This document shows positions 1-9,370 of a DNA stretch of 64,000 nt, one piece after another. A program made the position numbers and the translations under genes. The DNA comes from Cellulomonas sp. Its GTDB lineage: Bacteria > Actinomycetota > Actinomycetes > Actinomycetales > Cellulomonadaceae. The stretch is taken from the NCBI RefSeq assembly GCF_015234515.1, contig NZ_JADGMY010000016.1:155688-219687 (forward strand), written 5' to 3'. The notes beneath the pieces are model-generated. The model did no database searches and was not told the DNA's origin. It was given only the letters and a program-made list of their open reading frames with translations. Each line of letters begins with the position of its first letter. Positions within the stretch are counted from its first letter, which is position 1.

Positions 1-1105
1 CGCCGGCGAGCCGCGCGAGCGACAGCTCGCGCCGCCGGTCCAGCACGGCCGCGGCCTGCGCGATGCCCGCGGACACGGCCGCGAGCAGGAACGTGATCGC
101 GAGCGTGAGCAGGGACCCGGTGAGCAGGTCCGCCGAGACGATCGCGTCCTCCCGGGTGCCGCCCGGACCGCCCGCGAGCAGGGGCACGACCGCGAGGCAC
201 CCCGCGACGAACGACGCGAGCCCCAGCCCGCCGACGACGCGCCAGACCGCCCGCGGGTCGTCGAGCAGCCGTCGCGCGGCGAGGAGCTGCTCGGGCGTGC
301 GCGCCAGGCGCAGCCGCACGCGCCCGAGCACGCCCAGCGCCCACGGCCCGACCGCGTTCATCGTGAGGAATGCGGCCGCGAGGCCCGCGAGCATGATGCC
401 GACGAACGCCGCGGCGAGCGCCTGCCCGGCGACCGACACCACCATGAACGCCCCGAACGCCAGGACGGCGACGACCACCCGCACGGCCTTGAGCCCCGGA
501 CGCGTGACGCGCTGCGCGACACCGAGGGGCGAGACGACGACGCGCCGCAGGGACACGGCACCGCTGACCGCCGCGAGCAGCGGCACCGCGAGCCAGGTGA
601 GCAGCACGACCGGCACGCCGACCCACAGCTCCCCGACGGTGAACGGGCGACCCTGGAAGGGGATCTGCGTCCACACCGCCAGCAGCACGCCGTACAGCGC
701 GGTCCCCGCCACCGCACCGGCCAGGCCCTGCAGGGCGGTGTCGACGAGCGTGAGGCCGACCACCTCGCGCGGGGTGGCGCCCAGGAGCCGCAGCGCCGCC
801 AGCCGGGCGTCGCGCCGCGCGACGCCGAGCCGTGCCGCTGCGCCACCGAGGGTGAGCAGCGGCACGACCAGCAGGATCGTCGCCGTCACCGCGAGCGTCA
901 CGTAGAACGCGCCGGCCTCGCGCTCGAGGTCGGTCACGGGGTGCGCGGCCCGGTCGATGAATCCGAGCAGCGCCGCGACGACGGAGAGCGTCAGCGCCGT
1001 CGACACCGCGAACGCGGTGACGGCCAGGACGGTGGTCGTGCGGCTGTCGCGCCCTCCGGCGCGCTGCAGGCGCGGTGCCAGCGCGAGGACGGGGTTGACC
1101 CTCAC
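1..1105 (-). CDS. FtsX-like ABC transporter permease, C-terminus beyond the left edge
   Basis: Membrane subunit of an ABC export or lipoprotein-release type system (MacB/FtsX permease family). About 368 codons are inside the window and the C-terminus lies outside it. The reading frame on the minus strand shows repeated hydrophobic stretches with cytoplasmic Arg-rich loops, including RLGVARRDARLAALRLLGAT, typical of FtsX-domain loops; a second such loop (LDRRRELSLARLAG) is cut by the edge. The GTG start overlaps the TGA of the ATPase gene (GTGA), so the two are translationally coupled. The family exports peptides or antibiotics or releases lipoproteins; the substrate cannot be read from sequence. 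Confidence 0.85.
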   Translation of the reverse strand, partial: MRVNPVLALAPRLQRAGGRDSRTTTVLAVTAFAVSTALTLSVVAALLGFIDRAAHPVTDLEREAGAFYVTLAVTATILLVVPLLTLGGAAARLGVARRDARLAALRLLGATPREVVGLTLVDTALQGLAGAVAGTALYGVLLAVWTQIPFQGRPFTVGELWVGVPVVLLTWLAVPLLAAVSGAVSLRRVVVSPLGVAQRVTRPGLKAVRVVVAVLAFGAFMVVSVAGQALAAAFVGIMLAGLAAAFLTMNAVGPWALGVLGRVRLRLARTPEQLLAARRLLDDPRAVWRVVGGLGLASFVAGCLAVVPLLAGGPGGTREDAIVSADLLTGSLLTLAITFLLAAVSAGIAQAAAVLDRRRELSLARLAG

Positions 1106-2028
1106 CGGTCACCGCCGCTCACGGGGAGGTCGCCGACGCCCTGCCCGACGCCCTGCCCGACGCCCGCGGCCGCCGCCCGCTCACCGGGTCGCGGTCCCGC
1201 GCCGGTCCCGGTGGTCGAGCCGGGCGCGACGACGAGCCCGTCGCGCATGTCGATGCGCCGGTCGCACCACGCCGCCACGTCTGCGTCGTGCGTCACGACG
1301 ACGAGCGACGCGCCGACCGCGCGGGTCGACTCCACCAGCAGCTTCATGACGTCGTGCCCGGTGGACTGGTCGAGCGACCCCGTCGGCTCGTCGGCGAACA
1401 CCACCTCGGGCCGCGTGACGAGGGCGCGCGCCACCGCGACGCGCTGCGCCTGGCCGCCGGACAGCTCGCCCGGCCGGCGTCCCTCCGTGCCGGCCAGACC
1501 CAGCGCGGCGAGCCACCGGTCCGCCGCGGCCTCGGCCGCCGTGCGCGACGTGCCCGTGAGCATCGCGGGCAGGGCGACGTTCTCCCGTGCCGACAGCTCG
1601 GACAGCAGCTGCCCGAGCTGGAACACGAACCCGTACCGGCTGCGGCGCAGCAGCGACCGCTCCTTCTCCCCGAGCCCCTGCACCTCCTGCCCGCGCAGCG
1701 CCACGACGCCCGACGTCGGCACCAGGATCCCCGCGAGCACGTGCAGCAGCGTCGACTTGCCGGACCCCGAGGGGCCCATCACGGCGAGCGACTCCCCCTC
1801 GGCGAGGTCGACGTCGACGCCCGCGAGCGCGGTCGTGGCCCCGAAGCGGTGGACCAGCCCGCGCGCCGCGAGGCGGGGCGCGCCACCGGACGACGCGGCC
1901 GGGCCGGGCGACGCGGCCGGGCCGGGCGACGCGGCCGGGCCGGGCGACGCGGCCGGGCCGGGCGACGCGGCCGGGCCGGACGACACGATCGGGAGCGGCG
2001 GCCGGACGGGGACGGACCTGTTGTTCAT
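1102..2028 (-). CDS. ABC transporter ATP-binding protein (MacB/LolD type) with Pro/Ala/Ser repeat N-terminus
   Basis: Nucleotide-binding subunit (308 residues) that powers the FtsX-like permease encoded immediately downstream. Walker A GPSGSGKST is at about 85-93, the signature LSGGQ at 189-193 and Walker B VVFADEP at 209-215. The ABC domain starts near residue 50. Before it lies a low-complexity segment made of five tandem 18-bp units encoding PAASPG-type repeats, and the C-terminus carries a short GVGQ repeat. Both repeats are unusual for the family, and the true start could be downstream of the N-terminal repeat. The frame and the core motifs are certain; the substrate is unknown. Confidence 0.88.
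   Translation of the reverse strand: MNNRSVPVRPPLPIVSSGPAASPGPAASPGPAASPGPAASPGPAASSGGAPRLAARGLVHRFGATTALAGVDVDLAEGESLAVMGPSGSGKSTLLHVLAGILVPTSGVVALRGQEVQGLGEKERSLLRRSRYGFVFQLGQLLSELSARENVALPAMLTGTSRTAAEAAADRWLAALGLAGTEGRRPGELSGGQAQRVAVARALVTRPEVVFADEPTGSLDQSTGHDVMKLLVESTRAVGASLVVVTHDADVAAWCDRRIDMRDGLVVAPGSTTGTGAGPRPGERAAAAGVGQGVGQGVGDLPVSGGDR
1891..1980. repeat. Five tandem 18-bp units inside the ABC ATPase gene
   Basis: Five consecutive copies of cgacgcggccgggccggg; only the last base of the fifth copy differs. The unit length is a multiple of three, so copy-number change keeps the reading frame and would lengthen or shorten the Pro/Ala/Ser linker by six residues per unit. Confidence 0.95.
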
Positions 2029-2192
2029 GCGCCCATCGTGCGCGCGGGCCGGTGGCCGGCGCGTCCGGCGCCGGGACCTTCTCGCGGCCCCTCACGTGCA
2101 ACCCGAGGGGGACACCGCGGCGCACGCGCCCACCCGTGGTCGCACGAGCAGGTCGCAGCCCGCAGCCGCACCGACGCTCTGCGGGCATGCAA

Positions 2193-2283
2193 GGACCCCC
2201 CGCACACCCGCCAGAGCTCGCCTGCCCTTGCTGCCTTCCGGCCCTGGGGGAGTTCAGCGAGATGACGCCGTACGAGGGGTCTG
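2193..2283 (-). ncRNA. ffs: Signal recognition particle 4.5S RNA
   Basis: RNA scaffold of the signal recognition particle, which binds Ffh and targets membrane proteins co-translationally. Read on the minus strand, the conserved tip CCGGAAGGCAGCAAGGG is present (plus strand about 2227-2243), followed by the returning helix. The terminal helix GACCCC...GGGGTC closes the molecule at 2194-2199 and 2276-2281. A TAGGGT -10 hexamer at 2290-2295 puts the transcript start near 2283. Length, about 91 nt, fits the small bacterial type that lacks an Alu domain. The ends are approximate. Confidence 0.93.
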
Positions 2284-2343
2284 CGCACCACCCTAACCCA
2301 GGTGGGGAGGACGTCGCGCCCACCTGGCGCGTGCCCTGTGGTG

Positions 2344-3309
2344 TCAGGGAGCGATCGGGGGGAGCCGCTCCGTCGGGGGCCCGTCGTCACCGGGCTGCCG
2401 GGCGATCAGCTCGGTCGCGGAGGCGTCACCGACCGGCGGCGTGCGGCGCGGCGACCGGCCCTCGGGCGTCGCGGTGCGTCGGGGCGGCGGGGGCTCGGCG
2501 GGCCCGGTCGTCGGGGCCGTGCGCCGGGGAGCGGCGGGGCGCTCGGGGCGCTCGGCGCGCGCGGGGACGGCGGACGTCCGACGCGCGGCGGGCGCGGGCT
2601 CGACCACGTCCTCGGTGCTGCCCTGGTGCGGCGCACGGCCGACGCGCGGGTCGGGTCCCGACCCTCCCCATGCGGGCCAGTCGGCGAGCACCTCGTCATC
2701 GTCCGCCGCCGGGGCCTGCGTCGACGCGTCGTCGACCGTGGGCCCGCCGCGGGGCGGCGTCGCCTCGTCGTCCACCTCCGCCGCGTCGTCCCCCGTCGGC
2801 TCGACGGGCGCGGGCAGCACCCGCGAGGCGACCCACAGCCCGAGTCCCAGGACGACGGTGTACGTGCCGCCGAGGACGAGCAGCACCGCGATCGCGACGC
2901 GCTCGTCGGACTCGAGCGACAGCGCCAGCGCCACGGCCAGGACGACGACGAGGACGCCCCACACCCAGGAGAGCACCGCGAGCCGGTGCACGACTCCCGG
3001 GTGCCCGCCACGGGCGGCGACGACGGCGCCCATCGCACCGAGCAGCGTCGTCACGAGGGCCACGCCGGCCACGACGAGCCAGGTCGCGACCCCCTGGACG
3101 GCCAGGACCAGCAGCCCGACCAGCACCATCGCGACGGCGGGCAGCGTGAGGACGCCGAGCAGCGCGCCGACCACGGGTGACCGCCACCGGTCGACGTCCC
3201 ACCGGTCGGGGTCCCAGCGGCCGGCGGACGGCGCGGACGTCGCGTCGGGGGCGGGACGGGCGCCGTGGTGCAGGCGCTCCTCGGGGGTCTGCGACGGGTG
3301 CTGGGTCAT
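2344..3309 (-). CDS. Four-helix membrane protein with long disordered tail, unknown function
   Basis: Unrecognised protein of 321 residues. A short hydrophilic N-terminus rich in Asp, Arg and Trp is followed by about four hydrophobic segments between residues 45 and 170. The last 150 residues are Pro/Ala/Arg/Asp-rich and probably disordered. No catalytic motif is visible. It stands alone on the minus strand between the SRP RNA and the divergent amidohydrolase. Coding status rests on the clean long frame with a typical hydrophobic pattern. Confidence 0.75.
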   Translation of the reverse strand: MTQHPSQTPEERLHHGARPAPDATSAPSAGRWDPDRWDVDRWRSPVVGALLGVLTLPAVAMVLVGLLVLAVQGVATWLVVAGVALVTTLLGAMGAVVAARGGHPGVVHRLAVLSWVWGVLVVVLAVALALSLESDERVAIAVLLVLGGTYTVVLGLGLWVASRVLPAPVEPTGDDAAEVDDEATPPRGGPTVDDASTQAPAADDDEVLADWPAWGGSGPDPRVGRAPHQGSTEDVVEPAPAARRTSAVPARAERPERPAAPRRTAPTTGPAEPPPPRRTATPEGRSPRRTPPVGDASATELIARQPGDDGPPTERLPPIAP

Positions 3310-3455
3310 GGCACCACGCTAACCACCGTCGGACGATCCGGACATTCGTCCGGCTGCCCTGCGCGCGGACCTGCACGCTCCCCTCACACGCGCAGGGCGC
3401 GACGCGGCGCCCGGCAGGAGGGCGCACGGCCCCCGGTGCGCGTCATGATGGCGGC

Positions 3456-4730
3456 ATGCCCGACGTCAGCAGCCCTGTGCCCCCGTCGCCGATCCTCACC
3501 GCGCGCGGCTCCGTCGCGATCGTCGGCGGCTACGTCGTCCCCGTCGCGTCGCAGCCTCTGGAGGGTGCCACGGTCCTCGTCGAGGACGGCGTCGTGACGG
3601 CGGTCGGCACGGACGTCGCCGTGCCGCAGGGCGTGCGGGTCGTCGACGCGACGGGGCGCTGGGTGCTGCCCGGGTTCGTCGAGGCGCACGCGCACATGGG
3701 CGTCATGGAGGAGGCCGAGGGCTGGGCCGGTGACGACACGAACGAGATGACCGGGCCCAACGGCGCGGCGCTGCGGGCGCTCGACGGGATCAACGTCGAG
3801 GACGAGGGCTTCCGGGACGCGCTCGTCGGCGGCGTGACGTCCGCCGTGATCAAGCCCGGGTCGGGCAACCCGATCGGGGGGCGCACCGTCGCGATCAAGA
3901 CGTGGGGCGGACGGACCGTCGACGAGCAGGTCATCCGCCACGACGTGTCCGTGAAGTCCGCGCTGGGCGAGAACCCCAAGCGCGTGTACGGCGAGCGCAA
4001 GCAGCTGCCGTCCACCCGGCTGGGGGTCGCCGCCGTCATCCGCGCGGCGTTCGTCGACGCGCAGTCGTACGCGGCGCGCCGGGACGCCGCGGCGGCCAAG
4101 GGCGAGCCCTTCGACCGCGACCTCGGCAAGGAGACGCTGGCGGCCGTGCTCGCGGGCGAGCTGGCGTGGGACCAGCACACCCACCGCGCCGACGACATCG
4201 CGACCGCGCTGCGCCTCGCCGACGAGTTCGGGTACCGGCTGGTCGTCAACCACGGCACCGAGGGCGCCGCCCTCGCGGACGTGCTGGCCGAGCGGGACGT
4301 GCCGGTGATCTTCGGGCCCCTGTTCACCTCGCGCTCCAAGGTCGAGCTGCGCAACCGCGCCATCGAGAACCTCGGCATCCTGGCGCGTGCCGGCGTGCGC
4401 GTCGCGATCACGACGGACCACCCGGTGGTACCCATCAACTTCCTCGTCCACCAGGCGTCGCTCGCCGTCAAGGAGGGCCTGGACCGGGACACGGCGCTGC
4501 GCGCGCTGACCGTGAACCCGGCGTCGTTCCTGCGCCTCGACGACCGCGTGGGTGCGCTGACCCCCGGGCTCGACGGCGACGTGGTGATCTGGTCCGGCGA
4601 CCCGCTCGACGTCAACGCCCGCGCCGAGCACGTCTTCGTCACCGGCACCGAGGTCTACACGTGGGACCCGACGGCCCGCGGCGGGCTGGGCGAGGGCCGC
4701 GTCCGCGAGCGCGCGGAGCGCTTCGCCTGA
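3456..4730 (+). CDS. Amidohydrolase, imidazolonepropionase/prolidase-like
   Basis: Metal-dependent hydrolase of the amidohydrolase superfamily, 424 residues. The N-terminal beta domain (VLVEDGVVTAVGTDV) is followed by the first metal motif as VEAHAHMG at about 72-79, a TIM barrel with QHTHRADD and NHGTEG strands, the TTDHPVV motif carrying the late metal-binding Asp, and a C-terminal beta domain (LTPGLDGDVVIWSGDPL). ATG 3456 is preferred over the longer open frame from 3177, whose N-terminus runs through the promoter of the divergent gene. The substrate is unknown; the family includes imidazolonepropionases and related amidases. It is monocistronic. Confidence 0.85.
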   Translation: MPDVSSPVPPSPILTARGSVAIVGGYVVPVASQPLEGATVLVEDGVVTAVGTDVAVPQGVRVVDATGRWVLPGFVEAHAHMGVMEEAEGWAGDDTNEMTGPNGAALRALDGINVEDEGFRDALVGGVTSAVIKPGSGNPIGGRTVAIKTWGGRTVDEQVIRHDVSVKSALGENPKRVYGERKQLPSTRLGVAAVIRAAFVDAQSYAARRDAAAAKGEPFDRDLGKETLAAVLAGELAWDQHTHRADDIATALRLADEFGYRLVVNHGTEGAALADVLAERDVPVIFGPLFTSRSKVELRNRAIENLGILARAGVRVAITTDHPVVPINFLVHQASLAVKEGLDRDTALRALTVNPASFLRLDDRVGALTPGLDGDVVIWSGDPLDVNARAEHVFVTGTEVYTWDPTARGGLGEGRVRERAERFA

Positions 4731-4743
4731 CGGACGGCGACGA

Positions 4744-5751
4744 CTACGCCAGGACGCGCACGACCGTGCGGTAGTGCACCTCGCCACCCGGCGGGAGCAC
4801 CCGGACCTCGCCATCGCGCTCGGCCTGGGCCCGCCCGGCGTCGCGCGACGTCGACGGCTCGACCCCGAGCACGTTGGTGCCCGGCCGGGGGTCGCGCCAC
4901 AGCACGAGCAGCGGCCACCCGTGGGTGTCCTGCTCCACCTCGACGCACGTCCCGTCGGGCGCGCTCACCGTGACCGTCGCGGTCGGCCCCGGCGCGGGCC
5001 GGCAGTACAGCACGGTCTCGTCCCCCGCACCGTCCGCCGCGAGGTCGAGCATCCACGGCAACGTCGGGGTCTGGCCCCCGTCGCGCGTCCCGACCGGCGT
5101 GGCCGTCGCCGACACCACCGTCCCCGGCCGCACCAGCGGGTAGCCGAGGTTGAGGTGGTGCCGGAACATGTGGGCCGCCGGGGCGAAGCCCTCGTTGGTG
5201 ACGACGTCCTCGATGCACAGCTCGGGACGGTCGGTGCGGGCCAGCAGCCGGCGACGCAGCCGCAGAGGCGGCACACCGAGATCGGCCTCGACGACCTCGC
5301 CGCGGATCTCGACCGCGGGCACGCCGTCGAGCGTGACCGTCCGCCAGCGCACGTGCTCGGCCGGGGTGTGCCCGACGCGCCCGTGGAGGGGGTGGTGCAC
5401 ACCGTCGACGGTCGAGGGCGTCCCGGTCGACGCCAGGCCGCAGGTGCTGAGCAGGCCGCCGCCGAAGGTCCGGGTCCACCCGGTGCCCTGCGGCTCGTAC
5501 CGCTGCGACGCGACCGGCCCGCGTGCCGAGCGCCACGCGAGGGGCAGGCCGGGCGCGTCGGCCCAGCCGACGTCCATGGCACGGTCGAGCAGCACCTCGA
5601 ACGACAGGCCTCGCGGGTTCCGCACGAGGAGCACGGGGGCTCCGCGGCCAGGCCCGTCGTCCCGCACCAGGCGCTCGACGTGGACGAGCTGGGCCGGGTC
5701 GCCCACCAGGCGGCGCACCGCGACGTCGAGGTCACCGGTCGCCCGCGTCAC
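4744..5751 (-). CDS. DUF4432 / aldose 1-epimerase-like protein
   Basis: Protein of 335 residues resembling galactose mutarotase-fold DUF4432 proteins, which are found in sugar catabolic operons. Visible elements include an early RAMDVGWADAPGLPLAW segment, FGGGLLSTCGL, PLHGRVGHTP and NEGFAPAAHMFRHHLNLGYP, whose His residues are typical of the mutarotase active site. The GTG start overlaps the permease stop (GTGA). It is the last gene of the six-gene sugar operon and probably interconverts anomers or epimers of the imported sugar. Confidence 0.8.
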   Translation of the reverse strand: MTRATGDLDVAVRRLVGDPAQLVHVERLVRDDGPGRGAPVLLVRNPRGLSFEVLLDRAMDVGWADAPGLPLAWRSARGPVASQRYEPQGTGWTRTFGGGLLSTCGLASTGTPSTVDGVHHPLHGRVGHTPAEHVRWRTVTLDGVPAVEIRGEVVEADLGVPPLRLRRRLLARTDRPELCIEDVVTNEGFAPAAHMFRHHLNLGYPLVRPGTVVSATATPVGTRDGGQTPTLPWMLDLAADGAGDETVLYCRPAPGPTATVTVSAPDGTCVEVEQDTHGWPLLVLWRDPRPGTNVLGVEPSTSRDAGRAQAERDGEVRVLPPGGEVHYRTVVRVLA

Positions 5752-6761
5752 CCCGCACCCCGCACCTCGGCGGCGGCCGAGCGACGCGCGCCGAGCGCGA
5801 CCGCCGTGACCAGCACCGTGCCGGTGAGCACGTACTGCCAGTACGAGGCGACGGCGAGCAGGTTGAGCGCGTTGGCCAGCACCGCGAACAGGACCGCACC
5901 GACGACCGTGCCGAACGTGGTCGCACGGCCACCACGCAGGGCCGTGCCGCCGACCACGACGGCGGCGATGACGTCCATCTCGAAGCCCATGGCCATGTTG
6001 CCCTCGGCGGACGACAGGCGGCCCGCCATGAACACCCCGGCGAGGGCGAAGCAGATGCCGGCGACGACGAACACGCCGACCTTCACGCGCGCCACGGGCA
6101 GGCCCGCGAGCTCCGCGGCGCGCTCGTTCGAGCCGAAGGCCCGCAGCGTGCGGCCGAAGTACGTGCGCTGCAGCACCAGGTACGTGACGAACGCGAGGAC
6201 CACGAAGACGAGGAACGGCACGGGCACCCAGCCGAGCGTGCCCGTGGTGGTGGCACGGTAGTTGCTCGACGTGATCGGGACGACCTTGCCGGACGTCCAG
6301 ATGAACGCGAGCCCGAGGAACAGGTAGAGCGTGCCGAGGGTCGCGATGAACGGCGCGATCTTCACGTACGTCACCAGCAGGCCGTTGACCAGGCCCAGCA
6401 CCGCGCCGATGACCAGGGCCAGCGCGATCGCGCCGCCGATGGTCGTGTGCGGCAGGACCGTCGCGACCGCGATGGACGCGACGGCGATGACGCCGCCGAC
6501 GGACAGGTCGAGCAGGCCGGCGGCGATGAGCATCGTCATGCCGCAGGCGGCCAGGCCCACGAACGACGCCTGGAACAGGACGTTCGACAGGTTCCCGACG
6601 CCCCAGAACGACGGGCGCGCGGCGCCGACGGCCACGCACAGCGCGACGAGCACGAGCACGAGGTAGTGGCGGGCGACGAGCTGCCGGACGACCGTCAGCG
6701 GACCCGCTTTCTCAGCCGCGTCGGGCGCGTCCTGCGGGGTGGTCGCGGTGTCGGTGGTCAT
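5748..6761 (-). CDS. Sugar ABC transporter permease (RbsC type), second copy
   Basis: Inner-membrane permease of 337 residues from the ribose/xylose-type branched permease family (BPD_transp_2). A soluble N-terminal stretch of about 30 residues precedes roughly ten hydrophobic segments. The segment GLLDLSVGGVIAVASIA and the later VIAAVVVGGTALRGGRATTF are family hallmarks. It overlaps the preceding permease gene by ATGA. With two different permeases in the operon, the membrane channel is probably a heterodimer. Confidence 0.9.
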   Translation of the reverse strand: MTTDTATTPQDAPDAAEKAGPLTVVRQLVARHYLVLVLVALCVAVGAARPSFWGVGNLSNVLFQASFVGLAACGMTMLIAAGLLDLSVGGVIAVASIAVATVLPHTTIGGAIALALVIGAVLGLVNGLLVTYVKIAPFIATLGTLYLFLGLAFIWTSGKVVPITSSNYRATTTGTLGWVPVPFLVFVVLAFVTYLVLQRTYFGRTLRAFGSNERAAELAGLPVARVKVGVFVVAGICFALAGVFMAGRLSSAEGNMAMGFEMDVIAAVVVGGTALRGGRATTFGTVVGAVLFAVLANALNLLAVASYWQYVLTGTVLVTAVALGARRSAAAEVRGAG

Positions 6762-7801
6762 GAGTGCCTCCCTTCGAGCATGCGGCGCACGGCGGCACGC
6801 TGTGCTCCGTCGATGCTCAGCGCGAAGACCAGCAGGCCACCGAGCGCGACGTACTGGTAGAACGACGGGACGTTGAGCAGGTTGAGGCCGGAGTTGATCA
6901 TCGACAGCAGCAGCGCCGCGATGAACGTCCCGACGATGCGCGGGCGGCCCCCGGCCATGCTCGTGCCGCCGAGGACGACGATCGCGATGGCCTGCAGCTC
7001 GAGCCCGGCGGCGATGGAGCCGTTGACCACGCCGAGCTGGCTGGCGAGCAGGACGCCGCCCACACCGGCCGCGGCGCCCGCCGTCAGGTAGGCGAGCAGC
7101 AGGACGCGGTCCACGCTGATGCCCGTGTCGACGGCCGCCTCCGGGGCGCCGCCCACGGCGACGACGTGCTTGCCGAAGCGCATGCGGTCCAGCACGAACC
7201 AGGCGACGCCGGTGAGCAGCACGGCGACGAGGAACGGCACCGGCACCCCCAGCACCGACGACGTCGCGGCCGACCTGAACGACGTCGACGCGATCATGAT
7301 CGGCGCGCCGCCGGTGAACAGCAGGACAGCTCCCCGGAACACGCTCATGGTGCTGAGGGTCGCGACGAACCCGGGAACCTTGAGCCGCGTCACGAGCAGC
7401 CCGTTGACCAGGCCCAGGGCGGCTCCCACGGTGATGCCGACGACGACGCCGACGACCGGCCCCGCCGCGTTGACGGCTGCGGCGGCGACGCACGCCGCGA
7501 GCGCCTGCGACGACCCGACGGACAGGTCGATCCCGCGCACCGCGATGACGAGCGTCATGCCGTACCCGACGATCGCGAGGATCGCCGCGTTGACCAGCAC
7601 GTTGGTGACGTTCGAGCCGGACGCGAAGTGCGGCACGAGCAGCAGGCCCGCGACGAGCACGAGCAGGAACGGGACGGCCACACCGGCGTTCTGCAGGACA
7701 CGGCGGCGGCTGTCGGCACGGCGCGCGCGCTCCGCGGAGCGTGCGCGCTCGTCGGCGACGAGCTGGGTCGCGGTGGTCGGTGTGGAGGTGGAGTCAGACA
7801 T
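6758..7801 (-). CDS. Sugar ABC transporter permease (RbsC type), first copy
   Basis: Inner-membrane permease of 347 residues, paralogous to the next gene in the operon. About 45 charged N-terminal residues precede the hydrophobic core. VRGIDLSVGSSQALAACVA and AIAIVVLGGTSMAGGRPRIV match the conserved loops of ribose/xylose-type permeases. The start lies within the end of the ATPase gene (8-base overlap). It pairs with the ATPase at 7794-9311 and the lipoprotein at 9371-10402 to import a monosaccharide. Confidence 0.9.
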   Translation of the reverse strand: MSDSTSTPTTATQLVADERARSAERARRADSRRRVLQNAGVAVPFLLVLVAGLLLVPHFASGSNVTNVLVNAAILAIVGYGMTLVIAVRGIDLSVGSSQALAACVAAAAVNAAGPVVGVVVGITVGAALGLVNGLLVTRLKVPGFVATLSTMSVFRGAVLLFTGGAPIMIASTSFRSAATSSVLGVPVPFLVAVLLTGVAWFVLDRMRFGKHVVAVGGAPEAAVDTGISVDRVLLLAYLTAGAAAGVGGVLLASQLGVVNGSIAAGLELQAIAIVVLGGTSMAGGRPRIVGTFIAALLLSMINSGLNLLNVPSFYQYVALGGLLVFALSIDGAQRAAVRRMLEGRHS

Positions 7802-9311
7802 CGGAACCCTCCTGGACGGTCTGGCCCACCGACGCGCCGACGATGTTGTCCTCGGTGACGTCGCGCCCGTGCAGCTCGGCGACCTGGCGGCCGGCGAAGT
7901 ACACGGCGCACCGGTCGGCGATGGCGGCGAGCTCGGGGGCGTCGGAGCTCGAGACCACGACGGCGACGCCGGCCTCCGCGAGCTGTTTGACGAGCTGGTA
8001 GATGTCGACCTTCGCGCCCACGTCGACCCCGCGGGTCGGCTCGTTGAGCAGGAGCACGGCGCAGCCGGACAGCAGGGCGCGGCCGAGCAGCACCTTCTGC
8101 TGGTTGCCGCCCGACAGGTTGCCGATGAGCTGGCGTCCGTGCGGCACGCGGATGCGCATGTCGGTGCGCAGGCGCTCGAACTGGGCGCGCTCGTCGGCGG
8201 GCACGGGCACCAGCCGGTGCAGCAGGCCGAGCGTGGACCTGTCGCGCGACACCATCGCGTTCTCGGTGACGTCGAGGTGCGGCAGGATCCCCTCGCCCTT
8301 GCGGTCCTCGCTGAGCATGAAGATGCCGTGGCGCACGGCCTCACGGCTGGAGCGCAGCCGCACGGGGCGGCCGTCGACGAGCACCTGGCCGCTGGTGGCG
8401 GGCAGGTCGCCGAAGAGCGCGCGCGTCAGCTCGGTGCGGCCGGAGCCGACGAGCCCCGCGAGGCCGACGATCTCCCCGGCGCGCACGCTCAGGTCGAACG
8501 GCTCGGCGATGCCCGGCACGCGCAGGTCGCGCACGGTCAGGCGTTCCTCGCCGGCGTCGTCGATGACCGCGCCGCGTTCGAAGATCTGAGGGGCCCGGCC
8601 GAGCATGTGCTCGACCAGCCGGGCCTCGTCGAGCTCGGTCGTCGGGGCGTGCGCGACGAGGCTGCCGTCGCGCAGCACGGCGACGTCGTGGCAGATCTGG
8701 AAGATCTCCTCGAGGTGGTGCGAGACGTACACCACCGCCTTGCCCTGCGCCGCGATGCGCCGCACGATCTCGTGGAGCCGCACGATCTCGGCGCCGTTCA
8801 GCGCGGCCGTCGGCTCGTCCATGATGAGGACGTCGAACTCGCGCGACAGCGCGCGGGCGATCTCGACCATCTGCCGGTCGCCGACCGTGAGGGACGAGAC
8901 GTGGCGGTCGGGGTCGAGGTCCAGCCCGAGCTGCTCGAGCAGCTCGCGGGCGCGCTCGCGGGTGCGGCGGGCGTCGACGACGCCGCCGCGGGTGGCCTCG
9001 TGGCCGAGGAAGATGTTGTCGGCGACGGACAGCTGCGGGACCAGTCGGAACTCCTGGCTGACCACGCTGATGCCGGCGGCCTGCGACTCCGCGGAACCCC
9101 GGAAGACACGCTCCTCGCCGCGGACGAGGACCTTGCCGGACACGGGTTGCTCGATGCCGCCGAGGATGCGGATGAGCGTGCTCTTGCCGGCGCCGTTCTC
9201 ACCGACGAGCCCGAGCACCTGGCCGGGGGCCAGGTCGAGCGACACGCCCTTGAGGGCCCGCACCCCTGGGTACTCCTGGACGATGTCCAGGACCTGCAGC
9301 ACTGCCGTCAT
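7794..9311 (-). CDS. Sugar ABC transporter ATPase with two ABC domains (RbsA/XylG type)
   Basis: Duplicated ATPase (505 residues) that energises monosaccharide import. The first domain has Walker A GENGAGKST at about 37-45 and Walker B VLIMDEPTAAL. The second half has the signature LSGGNQQKVLLGR and the LLNEPTRGVDVGAK Walker B region; its Walker A is degenerate (GLVGSGRTEL), as is normal in this family. Length matches RbsA/XylG. It follows the binding-protein gene after a strong intergenic hairpin. Confidence 0.93.
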   Translation of the reverse strand: MTAVLQVLDIVQEYPGVRALKGVSLDLAPGQVLGLVGENGAGKSTLIRILGGIEQPVSGKVLVRGEERVFRGSAESQAAGISVVSQEFRLVPQLSVADNIFLGHEATRGGVVDARRTRERARELLEQLGLDLDPDRHVSSLTVGDRQMVEIARALSREFDVLIMDEPTAALNGAEIVRLHEIVRRIAAQGKAVVYVSHHLEEIFQICHDVAVLRDGSLVAHAPTTELDEARLVEHMLGRAPQIFERGAVIDDAGEERLTVRDLRVPGIAEPFDLSVRAGEIVGLAGLVGSGRTELTRALFGDLPATSGQVLVDGRPVRLRSSREAVRHGIFMLSEDRKGEGILPHLDVTENAMVSRDRSTLGLLHRLVPVPADERAQFERLRTDMRIRVPHGRQLIGNLSGGNQQKVLLGRALLSGCAVLLLNEPTRGVDVGAKVDIYQLVKQLAEAGVAVVVSSSDAPELAAIADRCAVYFAGRQVAELHGRDVTEDNIVGASVGQTVQEGSDV

Positions 9312-9333
9312 GGCGACGACTCCTTGGGTGACG

Positions 9334-9365
9334 GGTGGGGCGGGGCCGCGTGGCCCCGCCCCACC
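9334..9365 (-). promoter_or_regulatory. Strong hairpin between binding-protein and ATPase genes
   Basis: Perfect 14-bp GC stem (GGTGGGGCGGGGCC / GGCCCCGCCCCACC) with a 4-base loop, placed just after the stop codon of the binding-protein gene and before the ATPase start. There is no U-tract. Such structures usually stabilise the upstream message or attenuate read-through, giving more binding protein than ATPase. Confidence 0.7.
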
Positions 9366-9370
9366 GGGTT

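Noticed and set aside
941..2296. Long open frame on the plus strand (451 codons) opposite the ABC ATPase
   Set aside because: It is the antisense shadow of a clearly functional ATPase gene; its translation is low-complexity Arg/Pro/Ala with no motif.
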